Source of the DNA: Buttiauxella selenatireducens
GTDB lineage: Bacteria > Pseudomonadota > Gammaproteobacteria > Enterobacterales > Enterobacteriaceae
Assembly: GCF_031432975.1 (NCBI RefSeq)
Contig: NZ_CP133838.1
Coordinates: forward strand, 2,356,001 to 2,420,000
DNA length: 64,000 bases
Direction of reading: 5' to 3'
A model generated the notes under the pieces. That model ran no database searches. It was not told the DNA's origin and saw only the letters and a program-made list of their open reading frames with translations. Position 1 is the first letter of the stretch. Every line of letters begins with the position of its first letter. This document shows, piece after piece, positions 19,415-26,746 of the stretch. The position numbers were made by a program, and so were the translations under genes.

Positions 19415-21224
19415 GCCCGCATTCCTGCACACTGATGACTGAATCAGCCAACCAGCTAGCCATACCCGGCAAATCATCGTATGAGGCAGTGTGTGCTGGG
19501 TTGGCACATAACCCCTGTAGGGCTGCGGTAGTGAGTTGTTGACGGTAGGTAAAGTGATGGGATAGAACAGCAGGTGTGTGAAAAAGGTTATCGGGTTTGG
19601 CATCCGTTTCAGTAGTGCTAATAGCTCGGGATTTTTCGCGATTAACCTGGCTAAAACGCCATTCTTTTGCATATGTGCACAAAGTGTCCTGGCGTAATTC
19701 GGAGTTATCATCCCATAGCTCGAGTACATCCAACATGAGATAGAAAATTTCTTCATCTGTAAGGATTGGATTCACCAGATGTTCATCAACAGTGATGAAA
19801 TCACCGATGAGACATGCCACGATATAATCCACTTTGTGATTTGAAGCTGCGATAAGTTCAGTTGCATCTTCCGGGGACATAATGTTATTAGCGCCACATA
19901 GCGCATCATTTATGGCGATAGCGACTTCAATTTCACGTTGTGACATTTCAAGGGGAGTTGGTGTTTGTACATCTTGACCGGTTTCTAATTCTTCAAGGCT
20001 AAATACAGTTCGTACAGGTCCTGGTTCCTGCGCTGGTTCGCTAGCGTTAACTGTACTTTGTTCGAGGCCGTCATTTTTTGCGTAGCCAATATCCTCAATG
20101 CCTAGATTGCTCTGATCGTCCTGTTTGGTCGCATCTTCATTTCCATTGCTCTCAGTGGATTTAATGCCACATACTGCATCAATGATTTCCTGTGCCGGAT
20201 GTTCGTGATCGGTTTCGTTCAGCAGCTTAGTTAGATACCCAATTAAGTCTCCCGGTCGAAGCCCGAGCCCTTCAGGAGCGCACTTAACGGAATAGATGGT
20301 GATGGCGCGGGAATAGTCCAGACAGCCAGGAATACTGCGCCAGGATTCAAACCATTGCGGGAAAGGTTTTTCTTTGTTGTTAATGATTTCACGGGCGCGG
20401 TTAACGACTCCGCTTGAGAGATTGTAGATATCAAAGTCCATGTTGTGACCAACGAGTCCCAGCGCAACTTCCAGTGCAAGAATATCGTGAGTCATGACGA
20501 ACCCAGCACCGCGATCGGTCTGGTTCTGTCTGCCAGCTGTTGCGCCGGATGGCGTACGCAATTTCTCATCTGCTGCTTTCTGGCGTTCTGCGTCAACGAA
20601 TGGCGCATCACGTTTATCAGCTGGCGCATCCAGTCGTTTATCTAAGAATTTTTTGTAATCTGTCCACTGTGCGCCATGCCGCACATTTTCTCGCATTGCG
20701 GTTAGCTCCACCTCCTGGCGCTCGGGATACAACGCGAAAAACCGCGATGTGCGACTAATGGCCTCGGCAATTTCACGCTCGGGGCTCGACACATCATCAT
20801 TTACCAGATCTATTACCCGGCCATATTCTGCATTGGTGAGGCGTTCTACCGGTCCGAACAGGCTAAGCACTGCACCGCGAAAATTTGGGGGCATTTCTTT
20901 TACGCTCTTCAGTTCTTCGGTGGGTATTTCAGTCGTTGTGGACTCGTTCACTCCCAGATATTCCACGTCTCCAGTTGCCTTGTTCCATACCAGGTCAGTG
21001 GACCATTCATCGAGTGCAGGGCGGTCGGTACCAGGCTTTTCTACAATGACTTTCGCGTCAAAATAGTGTTCAGCGATATCCGAGAATTTCTGGAAGAACT
21101 CGCCAGCGATAATGATTGCGGCCGTTTTTTTGTTTGGTGCATTTTTCAAAATGGAGTAGGTGGATAGGTTCAGTTTTTCTGCCGGTGATTTTTTGGGGAC
21201 TAGACAACCAATAAATAATGCCAT
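19404..21224 (-). CDS. RecE N-terminal-like protein lacking the exonuclease domain
   Basis: The 606-residue protein resembles the non-catalytic N-terminal part of exonuclease VIII (RecE) of Rac. It shares blocks such as RTPSGATAGRQNQTDRGAGF, DFDIYNLSSG and PGCLDYSRAI. The rest is acidic linker, then a helical tail with TTAALQGLCANPAH. The nuclease domain with its DVKTT-type PD-(D/E)XK core is not visible, and no recT follows. It may be a natural short variant or a deletion product. In Rac the N-terminal part of RecE is dispensable for nuclease activity, so the role here is unclear. Confidence 0.75.
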   Translation of the reverse strand: MALFIGCLVPKKSPAEKLNLSTYSILKNAPNKKTAAIIIAGEFFQKFSDIAEHYFDAKVIVEKPGTDRPALDEWSTDLVWNKATGDVEYLGVNESTTTEIPTEELKSVKEMPPNFRGAVLSLFGPVERLTNAEYGRVIDLVNDDVSSPEREIAEAISRTSRFFALYPERQEVELTAMRENVRHGAQWTDYKKFLDKRLDAPADKRDAPFVDAERQKAADEKLRTPSGATAGRQNQTDRGAGFVMTHDILALEVALGLVGHNMDFDIYNLSSGVVNRAREIINNKEKPFPQWFESWRSIPGCLDYSRAITIYSVKCAPEGLGLRPGDLIGYLTKLLNETDHEHPAQEIIDAVCGIKSTESNGNEDATKQDDQSNLGIEDIGYAKNDGLEQSTVNASEPAQEPGPVRTVFSLEELETGQDVQTPTPLEMSQREIEVAIAINDALCGANNIMSPEDATELIAASNHKVDYIVACLIGDFITVDEHLVNPILTDEEIFYLMLDVLELWDDNSELRQDTLCTYAKEWRFSQVNREKSRAISTTETDAKPDNLFHTPAVLSHHFTYRQQLTTAALQGLCANPAHTASYDDLPGMASWLADSVISVQECGHGR

Positions 21225-21240
21225 GTTAAAACCTTAATAA

Positions 21241-21444
21241 TTAATGATGAAATACAGGGCGCACACGTAGACCTGTGCGGTATATGGTGCGAGCTTTGTT
21301 TAATTCAGATTGCCTAATCTTTTCATCAAGGCATGAATCAGTGCAGTAATACCGAATGCGTCGAGTAAAACCGGAACCTGTCATGCGTGACGTCATTTCA
21401 GATACATCGCACTGCTTTCCACATTTACTGCAATTACAGGGCAT
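21241..21444 (-). CDS. Small Cys-rich (zinc-ribbon) prophage protein, YdaE-like position
   Basis: The 67-residue protein starts MPCNCSKCGKQCDVSEMT and later has CTDSCLDEKI, giving the cysteine pairs of a treble-clef or zinc-ribbon fold. A strong AAGGAGG ribosome site precedes the ATG. Position upstream of the recE-like gene matches ydaE of Rac, a small zinc-binding protein. The identity is by context. No known activity. Confidence 0.7.
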   Translation of the reverse strand: MPCNCSKCGKQCDVSEMTSRMTGSGFTRRIRYYCTDSCLDEKIRQSELNKARTIYRTGLRVRPVFHH

Positions 21445-21513
21445 GAATTCCTCCTTTTTCGGATGTGAAAATCTCTGCCGGTTAGGGCATTAATTAAAGC
21501 TGCTCGTTATTTT

Positions 21514-21696
21514 TTAATTTTGGTGAGCTATGCCATTAACGGGTTTGCATTCCGCGCTGAGAATTTGTTCTTCAAAAATAACTCGTTCACACTCCTGTAG
21601 AGATACATATATTTCCTTCATGCCTTCAGTGCATTCGGCAGTGGCTGCCGAGCAAGCTGATATAGATAAATAAAATAATAGGGCGGTGGAAGTCAT
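21514..21696 (-). CDS. Small exported prophage protein, possible lipoprotein
   Basis: From ATG 21696 the 60 residues begin MTSTALLFYLSISACSAATA, a short hydrophobic signal with a lipobox-like SISAC or a signal-peptidase I site after it. They continue with three more cysteines. A GTG 12 bases upstream is an alternative start. The ribosome site is weak. I do not recognise the family. It is co-directional with the leftward early operon. Confidence 0.42.
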   Translation of the reverse strand: MTSTALLFYLSISACSAATAECTEGMKEIYVSLQECERVIFEEQILSAECKPVNGIAHQN

Positions 21697-21803
21697 ACTA
21701 TTCGCCACTTGGATGTTTGATGTTCATTTATTTGGCTCACTTATTTTTCCACTTTGGGCATCAGTGGTATTCTCTGTGTTCTCACACAACAAGGAATATT
21801 TTG

Positions 21804-22067
21804 ATGGCTTTCAACCCATGCCCTCTTTGCGGGCTACCCTCCAAATTAAAGAAAATCAAAAGTCACAATGAAAATTTATATGCTTACCAATGTGAACTGC
21901 ACGGTAGGTTTTGTCTGACGGAATTTATTGAAAATAAAATACACCTTCCCGATAGTGCCGAATTAAGACTGAAAGTTGAACAAAAGGTATTGAAGCAAGT
22001 TTCAAATCAGTTTGCATTTAAAGATGCTCTTCAGGCCGTTGTAGTGATTCACGAAAAAGACCTTTAA
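21804..22067 (+). CDS. Small CxxC protein, 87 aa, unknown
   Basis: ATG 21804 with AAGGA 9 bases upstream gives MAFNPCPLCGLPSKLKKIKS. It has a second cysteine pair, CELHGRFC, consistent with a zinc knuckle. The tail is helical and charged. It runs opposite to its neighbours in the early region, so it may be a separately controlled moron. I do not recognise it. Confidence 0.55.
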   Translation: MAFNPCPLCGLPSKLKKIKSHNENLYAYQCELHGRFCLTEFIENKIHLPDSAELRLKVEQKVLKQVSNQFAFKDALQAVVVIHEKDL

Positions 22068-22159
22068 TTTGTGAAATCGCCATTTCAATATCCAAAGCTA
22101 AAACTGACTTCATTGGCATTTCACTTACGACTACAATGGATTGCCGTTCGGTACACGTC

Positions 22160-22489
22160 CTATGATTTCAGGCCGGTTAATAAATTTAGACACCATTTGG
22201 CGTGTGGTGAAAATGCATCTGATTCGATGTCTAAATTTATCTTAGATTCAACCAGGTGTGTGTCGCCATCAACAATTGTCAAATCACCGTAGGATTCGAA
22301 ATTAGTTAAAACGTTATCCAGAATCATTTTGTAGGCAAAATCAACTGAGCCACATATGAAATTACCTGGCTGCAAATTCATGCTCTCATTTCCCTGATGT
22401 AGGGCCTCTCCGAGCATATTTCTATCACCCAAGAACTGGGCGATTACTGCTTTGTTTTTTCCCGCCATGAACTGATTGATGTTAACCAT
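22160..22489 (-). CDS. First gene of the leftward early operon, unknown, 109 aa
   Basis: The frame runs on the minus strand from ATG 22489 (MVNINQFMAGKNKAVIAQFL); a start at 22543 is also open. It contains no recognised motif. Support comes from position: the pair of repressor operators 22568-22627 lies immediately upstream, where a leftward phage promoter is expected, so this would be the first product of that transcript. The ribosome site is poor. Confidence 0.45.
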   Translation of the reverse strand: MVNINQFMAGKNKAVIAQFLGDRNMLGEALHQGNESMNLQPGNFICGSVDFAYKMILDNVLTNFESYGDLTIVDGDTHLVESKINLDIESDAFSPHAKWCLNLLTGLKS

Positions 22490-22567
22490 CCTGACTATTT
22501 CCCATGCTCTTGAGCCGAGCCGCTGAACGTTTACCCGTCGCACGGTTGTGCTTCGATTAAATGACTA

Positions 22568-22627
22568 TAAGCATTGTGTTTATAAACATCAACACAAAAC
22601 TGTCATTATTTTTAAGTTGAATGCTTA
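22568..22627. promoter_or_regulatory. Left operator pair for the prophage repressor (OL-like)
   Basis: Two 15-bp sites of form TAAGC-N5-GCTTA occur: TAAGCATTGTGTTTA (22568-22582, one mismatch) and TAAGTTGAATGCTTA (22613-22627, one mismatch). Their starts are 45 bases apart. They match the pair between the repressor and cro genes, so the layout resembles OL and OR of lambda. Seen directly; binding is inferred. Confidence 0.7.
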
Positions 22628-22647
22628 TGTTGATGAATTTTTTGCAT

Positions 22648-22673
22648 AAAAAAACCGCCAGGTTGGCGGTTTC
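22648..22673 (-). terminator. Terminator of the repressor gene
   Basis: The stem AAACCGCC / GGCGGTTT with a 5-base loop is followed on the minus strand by a run of T. It starts 7 bases past the repressor stop. Confidence 0.88.
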
Positions 22674-22679
22674 GTTATG

Positions 22680-23066
22680 TCATTTATTTTCGTCGGCTGG
22701 GGGTGCTGCGTATTTAGTGTAAAACGTGATTAATTCTTGTAATCGCATTTCGAACGCAGCGAGCATGTTGTTCCGCTCTATTGGCGGGAGTTTATTAAAC
22801 ACCTCAAGCAGTCTCTTTTCTTCCGCTCTCAGTTCTCCAGCTTGTTCGCTCTCACCCAAAAGCCATGGGAGAGAAACATCGTACTCATTCGACAACTTAG
22901 CTGCCGCTTCCTTGCTGATGCTCCCGCGCTTAAACCATCCGTTTACCGATTGAGGGCTAACCCCCGCAACTCTTGCGAGCTCGGCTTTCGATACGCGTTT
23001 CTTTTCTATGAGTTCATTGAGCCGTTTTGTGATTAGTGGCTCTTGCTGCTGCTCTGTTTTTTTCAT
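22680..23066 (-). CDS. CI/RacR-type prophage repressor (XRE helix-turn-helix)
   Basis: The 128-residue protein has an N-terminal XRE domain with the helix pair SKAELARVAGVSPQSVNGWF (about residues 27-46). A short helical C-terminal part follows. It lacks the LexA-like self-cleaving peptidase of lambda CI, so induction would need another route, as for RacR-like short repressors. ATG 23066 is chosen over the upstream ATG at 23072. A TAAGC half-site overlaps the start. It is divergent from the cro-like gene across two operators. Confidence 0.88.
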   Translation of the reverse strand: MKKTEQQQEPLITKRLNELIEKKRVSKAELARVAGVSPQSVNGWFKRGSISKEAAAKLSNEYDVSLPWLLGESEQAGELRAEEKRLLEVFNKLPPIERNNMLAAFEMRLQELITFYTKYAAPPADENK

Positions 23067-23076
23067 AAGCAAATTA

Positions 23077-23138
23077 TAAGCAACTTGCTTACATCAATAA
23101 ATAAGCATGATATTGATTTAATGTAAGCGTTATGCTTA
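23077..23138. promoter_or_regulatory. Right operator pair between repressor and cro (OR-like)
   Basis: TAAGCAACTTGCTTA (23077-23091) and TAAGCGTTATGCTTA (23124-23138) both fit TAAGC-N5-GCTTA exactly and start 47 bases apart. Extra TAAGC half-sites lie at 23066-23070 and 23102-23106. They cover the divergent promoters of the repressor and the cro-like gene. Confidence 0.78.
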
Positions 23139-23171
23139 TATTTGTTCATGTTATCAACCTAAGGGTTATTC

Positions 23172-23423
23172 ATGAGTGGATTAAATGCAGCTATCAAGGC
23201 TGCGCGTAACCAACGCCAATTAGCAAAACTCATTGGCACATGGCCACAAACAGTAAATCGGTGGGTGGTCCGTTACGGCGGCGTTGTGCCGGCTGAATGG
23301 GTACTACCAATTTTTCGCGCAACCGGCGTAACCCCACACGAGTTACGTCCTGATCTTCACCCAACCCCAGCTAGCGGAATACCTGATCAAAATACCGCTA
23401 ACACCCAGAAGGAATCTGATTAA
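23172..23423 (+). CDS. Cro/YdaS-like DNA-binding protein
   Basis: The 83-residue protein has a helix-turn-helix of the YdaS/Cro type: RQLAKLIGTWPQTVNRWVVR, then GVVPAEWVLPIFRATGVTPHELRPD, the standard YdaS ending. It is divergent from the repressor and would compete for the same operators. Its TAA shares one base with the next ATG (TAATG), so it is coupled to the ydaT-like gene. In Rac, ydaS and ydaT form a regulatory or toxin-like pair. Confidence 0.88.
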   Translation: MSGLNAAIKAARNQRQLAKLIGTWPQTVNRWVVRYGGVVPAEWVLPIFRATGVTPHELRPDLHPTPASGIPDQNTANTQKESD

Positions 23424-23842
23424 TGGAAATCAAGCACTCTGTTGTTCGCGACACCGTCCGCGTTTGGGCTGCAAAGGAACGCCGCGGACCCGTGAGTACC
23501 AAAATTACTAACGCGTATTTTGAAATGGGTTGTAAAGGTCTGCCATTACACAAAATCGATGCTTCCGTACCTGATTGTGATTTATCAGGTGCAATTCATA
23601 TCAATCAGCAAAATATATTTCGCTGGCTGGATAGCGATTCTCAATCAGCAAAAAACAAGGTGTCGCAGTTGCTACCCGCAATTCTTTCTGTTTTGCCACA
23701 TCCCCTGAGCGCCAGAATCGTGCTGGCCAACTCAGTGGAGTATCGGGCGTTACAGCTCGCAAAAACGGCGGTGATAGATGCAACTGATGCCTACGTAGCC
23801 GCAACAGTCGTTGATGTTGTTAACCACTGGCGTGGCAATTAG
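23423..23842 (+). CDS. ydaT: YdaT-like regulator (CII position)
   Basis: The 139-residue protein matches the Rac YdaT pattern I recall, with INQQNIFRWLDSDSQSAKNK followed by QLLPAILSVLPHPLSAR. YdaT of Rac is reported as toxic when expressed and behaves like a DNA-binding early activator. The gene is coupled to the cro-like gene by TAATG. No damage is seen. Confidence 0.8.
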   Translation: MEIKHSVVRDTVRVWAAKERRGPVSTKITNAYFEMGCKGLPLHKIDASVPDCDLSGAIHINQQNIFRWLDSDSQSAKNKVSQLLPAILSVLPHPLSARIVLANSVEYRALQLAKTAVIDATDAYVAATVVDVVNHWRGN

Positions 23843-23881
23843 GTTTCTGCAACTGCAACGCTGTACTAACGGAGATTAACC

Positions 23882-24130
23882 ATGCGTGACACAGCCGAAT
23901 TACTGCAGCGGTTTAAAACCGTTCTCCAACGAAATTTACCCAACACTGCGCCACAACAACGGGTACGTGAGATTGCTGCCGGTGATCGGCTCAAGAACAG
24001 CTATGGGCGGCGCGTTACGGTGATTGCAGCCAATCAGAAAACGATTGAATTCAGGCGTGATGGATATGACATGAACTGTGCGTTAGGCCGGGATAAATTT
24101 TTGAGAGAGTTTGTAGGGGTTGTGGATTAA
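23882..24130 (+). CDS. DUF4222-family prophage protein
   Basis: The 82-residue protein has the DUF4222-type core GDRLKNSYGRRVTVIAANQK and EFRRDGYDMNC, common beside replication genes in lambdoid prophages. A GGAG ribosome site is 7 bases upstream. The stop TAA shares its last base with the start of the replication gene. The function is unknown. Confidence 0.75.
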   Translation: MRDTAELLQRFKTVLQRNLPNTAPQQRVREIAAGDRLKNSYGRRVTVIAANQKTIEFRRDGYDMNCALGRDKFLREFVGVVD

Positions 24131-24573
24131 TGGGATCGCTAATACGGCTCCTGGACAGACCTATAGCCTATCAGCCTTCATTTGCTCAGCTACGCGTTGG
24201 GAAAGTGAAGGTTGGGCCAGTTGGTGCCGTTCTGTTGTCCCAGTTAGTGTACTGGCATAACCGGATGGATGGTGTATGGCTCTATAAAACACGTAATGAG
24301 ATAGCCAAAGAAACAGGGCTGAGTCGTGATGAGCAGGAAACGGCCCGCAAAAGATTAGTGGCAATTGGTGTGCTTGAGGAACAGCTTCGCGGTGTCCCGG
24401 CAACGATGCATTTCAAAATTAATGCGGATTGCCTTGAGGCACTTTTATTGGCGCAATCCCAGACACCACGCCAGTTGGGTGCAATACACCCAACTAGATG
24501 GCGGGAACACCGCCAACAAGTAGGGTGGAACCCACCCAGCAAGTGGGCGGCAATGCACCCAACTTTCTTCTAG
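24130..24573 (+). CDS. Replication initiator, N-terminal part (helix-turn-helix), broken within iterons
   Basis: The 147 residues correspond to the N-terminal DNA-binding half of a phage replication protein (O-like). They contain the winged-helix block LYKTRNEIAKETGLSRDEQE and GVLEEQLRGVPATMHFKIN. The frame then enters the iteron cluster and stops at 24571. The C-terminal half continues in another frame from 24498. In related phages both halves are one protein, so I read this as a split gene. Confidence 0.75.
   Translation: MGSLIRLLDRPIAYQPSFAQLRVGKVKVGPVGAVLLSQLVYWHNRMDGVWLYKTRNEIAKETGLSRDEQETARKRLVAIGVLEEQLRGVPATMHFKINADCLEALLLAQSQTPRQLGAIHPTRWREHRQQVGWNPPSKWAAMHPTFF
24473..24564. repeat. 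Four tandem 23-bp iterons, candidate replication origin
   Basis: Four contiguous 23-base units lie at 24473-24495, 24496-24518, 24519-24541 and 24542-24564. Each begins AG and has an inverted core: AGTTGGGTG/CACCCAACT in the first, TGGCGG/CCGCCA in the second, GGGTG/CACCC in the third, TGGG/CCCA in the fourth. The cluster lies inside the replication gene, like the lambda origin inside gene O. Because 23 is not a multiple of 3, gain or loss of a unit shifts the reading frame. Confidence 0.85.
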
Positions 24574-25124
24574 GTGATTACACAGAGAGTACACAGAGAG
24601 ATTGTCAGGCAGACGAGCTGCCCGACGATTTCCCCGATCCTGCTCTGCGAGTTTTAAAACATCTCAATCTCACCACCAAAGCCGATTTTCGGGATGGCAA
24701 AACCACGCTTGGATTTATTAACGGGCTGCTGATGGGGGAATACGTCGCTGACGAATTAATACTGGTTATCGATCACCGTACAGCACTCTGGTCTGGTGAT
24801 TCGAAAATGTCCCAGTATCTCTGCCCAAAAACGCTATTCAATTTTGAGAATTTCGAAGGGTATTTGCCACTAGCTCGCAAGTGGGACGGGGAAGGGCGGC
24901 AACCGTTGAACAGCCAGTCTGTGGAGATTGACACAGATGAGCGGGATCGAGCCTACCGGAGTTTCACTAGCGGTACCGCCAGAACTATCCGTAGTGCTCT
25001 GGAGGTTGCTGTTCGAAAATCGGCTGCGCAGGCCGGGATAAAAAACCACCCACCTGACAGAGCTAAACAGCAATGGGATCGAATTTGGGTTGATTGCGCG
25101 AGCCGCGAACAGCCAGGCGAGTAA
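24498..25124 (+). CDS. Replication protein, C-terminal part (phage C-terminal domain)
   Basis: From the first ATG after the stop codon in this frame it reads MAGTPPTSRVEPTQQVGGNA and then the conserved phage C-terminal domain (TIGR02220-like): RVLKHLNLTTKADFRDG ... KMSQYLCPKTLF ... FEGYLPLARKW. No ribosome site precedes ATG 24498. Compared with the upstream frame it is shifted by -1. It may be silent, reinitiated, or joined to the N-terminal half by frameshifting. The tail after residue 130 is basic and probably unstructured. Confidence 0.7.
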   Translation: MAGTPPTSRVEPTQQVGGNAPNFLLGDYTESTQRDCQADELPDDFPDPALRVLKHLNLTTKADFRDGKTTLGFINGLLMGEYVADELILVIDHRTALWSGDSKMSQYLCPKTLFNFENFEGYLPLARKWDGEGRQPLNSQSVEIDTDERDRAYRSFTSGTARTIRSALEVAVRKSAAQAGIKNHPPDRAKQQWDRIWVDCASREQPGE

Positions 25125-25185
25125 AACTAAATAATTTGGGCGGGAATCATGGCTAAAAATTTCAGAGGCAACAATCCGTTCTCAA

Positions 25186-25446
25186 GTGCTGGCTTACGTC
25201 GAAGGTCATCCTGGATTAAGCGGCTGCGAAGTTGCTGATGCCATTGGTGCACTTCGATCAACCGTTCACTACGCACTCACATCGCTGGCTAATCAGGGGC
25301 AAATCACAAAAACAGGATACCCCGGCGCTATGCGTTTTCACCCGGTTGCTAGTGTCACTGCACCACAGCCCGCTGATGTTTCAAATTTTGGTATCAGCGC
25401 ACGACACAAACTGCTCAATGATTGCCTGGCGAGTGTGCTGGCATGA
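25186..25446 (+). CDS. Winged-helix prophage protein, probably with frameshifted start
   Basis: As it stands the frame opens at GTG 25186 and encodes 86 residues, with a winged helix GCEVADAIGALRSTVHYALT. A better start lies at ATG 25149, but that frame stops early. Removing one A from the run of five at 25155-25159 would give MAKISEATIRSQVLAYVEGH and a full N-terminal helix. So either a one-base insertion damaged the gene or the GTG is used. Probably a DNA-binding protein of the replication operon. The next start overlaps its stop (ATGA). Confidence 0.6.
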   Translation: MLAYVEGHPGLSGCEVADAIGALRSTVHYALTSLANQGQITKTGYPGAMRFHPVASVTAPQPADVSNFGISARHKLLNDCLASVLA

Positions 25447-25673
25447 CAACACCAGTGAATTGCCTTAAGGGTGAAAAACCCATAATCAAAACCCGCGGGC
25501 CTCGCGGGACATGGTGTGCAATCGGCTACAAGGTCATTAGCTGTCCATGCGAGTGCTTGAAGGTATCAGTCGGTTTTCACAAAGGTGGCACTACGTGGAA
25601 ACGGACTGAGGATCAGGCAATTGAATTGTGGGGTAGTGAAGTGGAAAGACTACTTCGATTAACGTACAGCTAG
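25443..25673 (+). CDS. Small prophage protein, 76 aa, unknown
   Basis: ATG 25443 overlaps the stop of the winged-helix gene as ATGA. The product, MTTPVNCLKGEKPIIKTRGP and onward, has a CPCEC cluster and a KGGTTWKRTEDQ segment. Coupling to the upstream gene supports it. No family is recognised. It is the last gene of the rightward early operon; no Q-like antiterminator, holin or endolysin follows. Confidence 0.55.
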   Translation: MTTPVNCLKGEKPIIKTRGPRGTWCAIGYKVISCPCECLKVSVGFHKGGTTWKRTEDQAIELWGSEVERLLRLTYS

Positions 25674-26163
25674 TCGTTCACTGCATAAGTTCAGTTTGAA
25701 GAAGCTCACTTCTTCGCCCATCGTTTGGTGAGTGTAGAAATGATACCTGTTGAAAACAAAATGGTAATAACTATGAAGTGGTTATAAACACCAAAGTAGG
25801 AAACTTTGAAGATGATTATTAGGTAAAGAACCAAGGTGAAGCAAAAGATACCTGAGCACCAATTATGGAGTTTTCTAAACATGTCTGCACACAAGGAAGG
25901 GTGTAAAGTTGGAGCTATGATAAGGTATTTCACTACTAAATGCGGCAAAATATGTAATGACAGGCTTCAGAATTGCAACTTAATCAGAATATGAGTTCGA
26001 TGAGGTTAACGTAGTGTTGGTTGAGGCTGTTGTAGGTATTTTAGCGCATGTACAACCAAATTTTTCTTAAGCAATACTTTATTGAATAGCTGATGGCCTA
26101 CACCGAAGTATCGCAAAAGTTGTCTGGTTGGGATGCAGATTTTTATCAGAGGGATGATGACAA
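25674..26163. other. 490-base stretch without a secure gene
   Basis: It is AT-rich after the replication operon. A minus-strand frame at 25706-25948 would encode an 80-residue protein with two hydrophobic spans (FCFTLVLYLIIIFKV and HFIVITILFSTGIIS). No ribosome site is visible for any of its possible starts, so I give it low weight. The rest shows no gene or structured repeat. Confidence 0.4.
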
Positions 26164-26580
26164 ATGAAGATTAATCAGCAGTACCTAAAAGACCTTTTAA
26201 TAGCATTCGAGGATGCTCCAAACCCCGATACTGATATAACTGAACTTAAAGAACGTGGATTCGATTACATGGATCCTGAATTTATGTTTCACATGCGCTT
26301 GCTTGAAGATCAATATTTGATTCAAAGAACTGATGGCCAGCCAGGCTTTGGTTTCTATGAAAGTCTTGGTGGTCCTGGCTCATATGCTGTAATGCCATTA
26401 AGGCTCACAGCGCAGGGGCATGATTTCATAGCAGATTTAAGGCAGCAAGAAGTGTGGAGCACAGTTAAGGAAAATTTCAAAGAAGCGAGCATGTCTAGCC
26501 TTGTTGATATAGCGAAACAGCTGGCTCAAGGGTTTGCTAAGCAAAAAATCAAACAATTAACGGGTTTTGATCCTGATTAA
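26164..26580 (+). CDS. DUF2513-family protein
   Basis: The 138-residue protein has the DUF2513 layout: FMFHMRLLEDQYLIQR, then LRLTAQGHDFIADLRQQEVW and a helical tail with SMSSLVDIAKQLAQGF. Such proteins are scattered in prophages and islands. They have a winged-helix-like fold but no known function. ATG 26164 follows a run GATGATGACAA with weak ribosome-binding potential. Confidence 0.75.
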   Translation: MKINQQYLKDLLIAFEDAPNPDTDITELKERGFDYMDPEFMFHMRLLEDQYLIQRTDGQPGFGFYESLGGPGSYAVMPLRLTAQGHDFIADLRQQEVWSTVKENFKEASMSSLVDIAKQLAQGFAKQKIKQLTGFDPD

Positions 26581-26746
26581 TTTTTCTCTGATTTCAAGTC
26601 AACCTCGCTGCTACGGCACTGTAACGGCTTCAACTGCAGGAAGCCGTTTTCTTACTTACTCTGTTCAATAGCAAATTTTGTAGTATTTATGACCAAGTTG
26701 TAGTCGTATACTTCTTGCTCATCATTACAACTTATATGGACATATT

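Noticed and set aside
19415-19756. Upstream extension of the 69-residue small gene
   Set aside because: The extension overlaps the RecE-like gene in another frame; ATG 19414 gives the sensible compact start.
24473-24564. CRISPR-like repeat array
   Set aside because: The 23-base units are contiguous with no spacers and lie within a replication gene, so they are iterons.
25706-25948. 80-residue minus-strand membrane-like frame
   Set aside because: Two hydrophobic spans, but no ribosome site for any start and no partner gene; kept only as a note in the gap entry.
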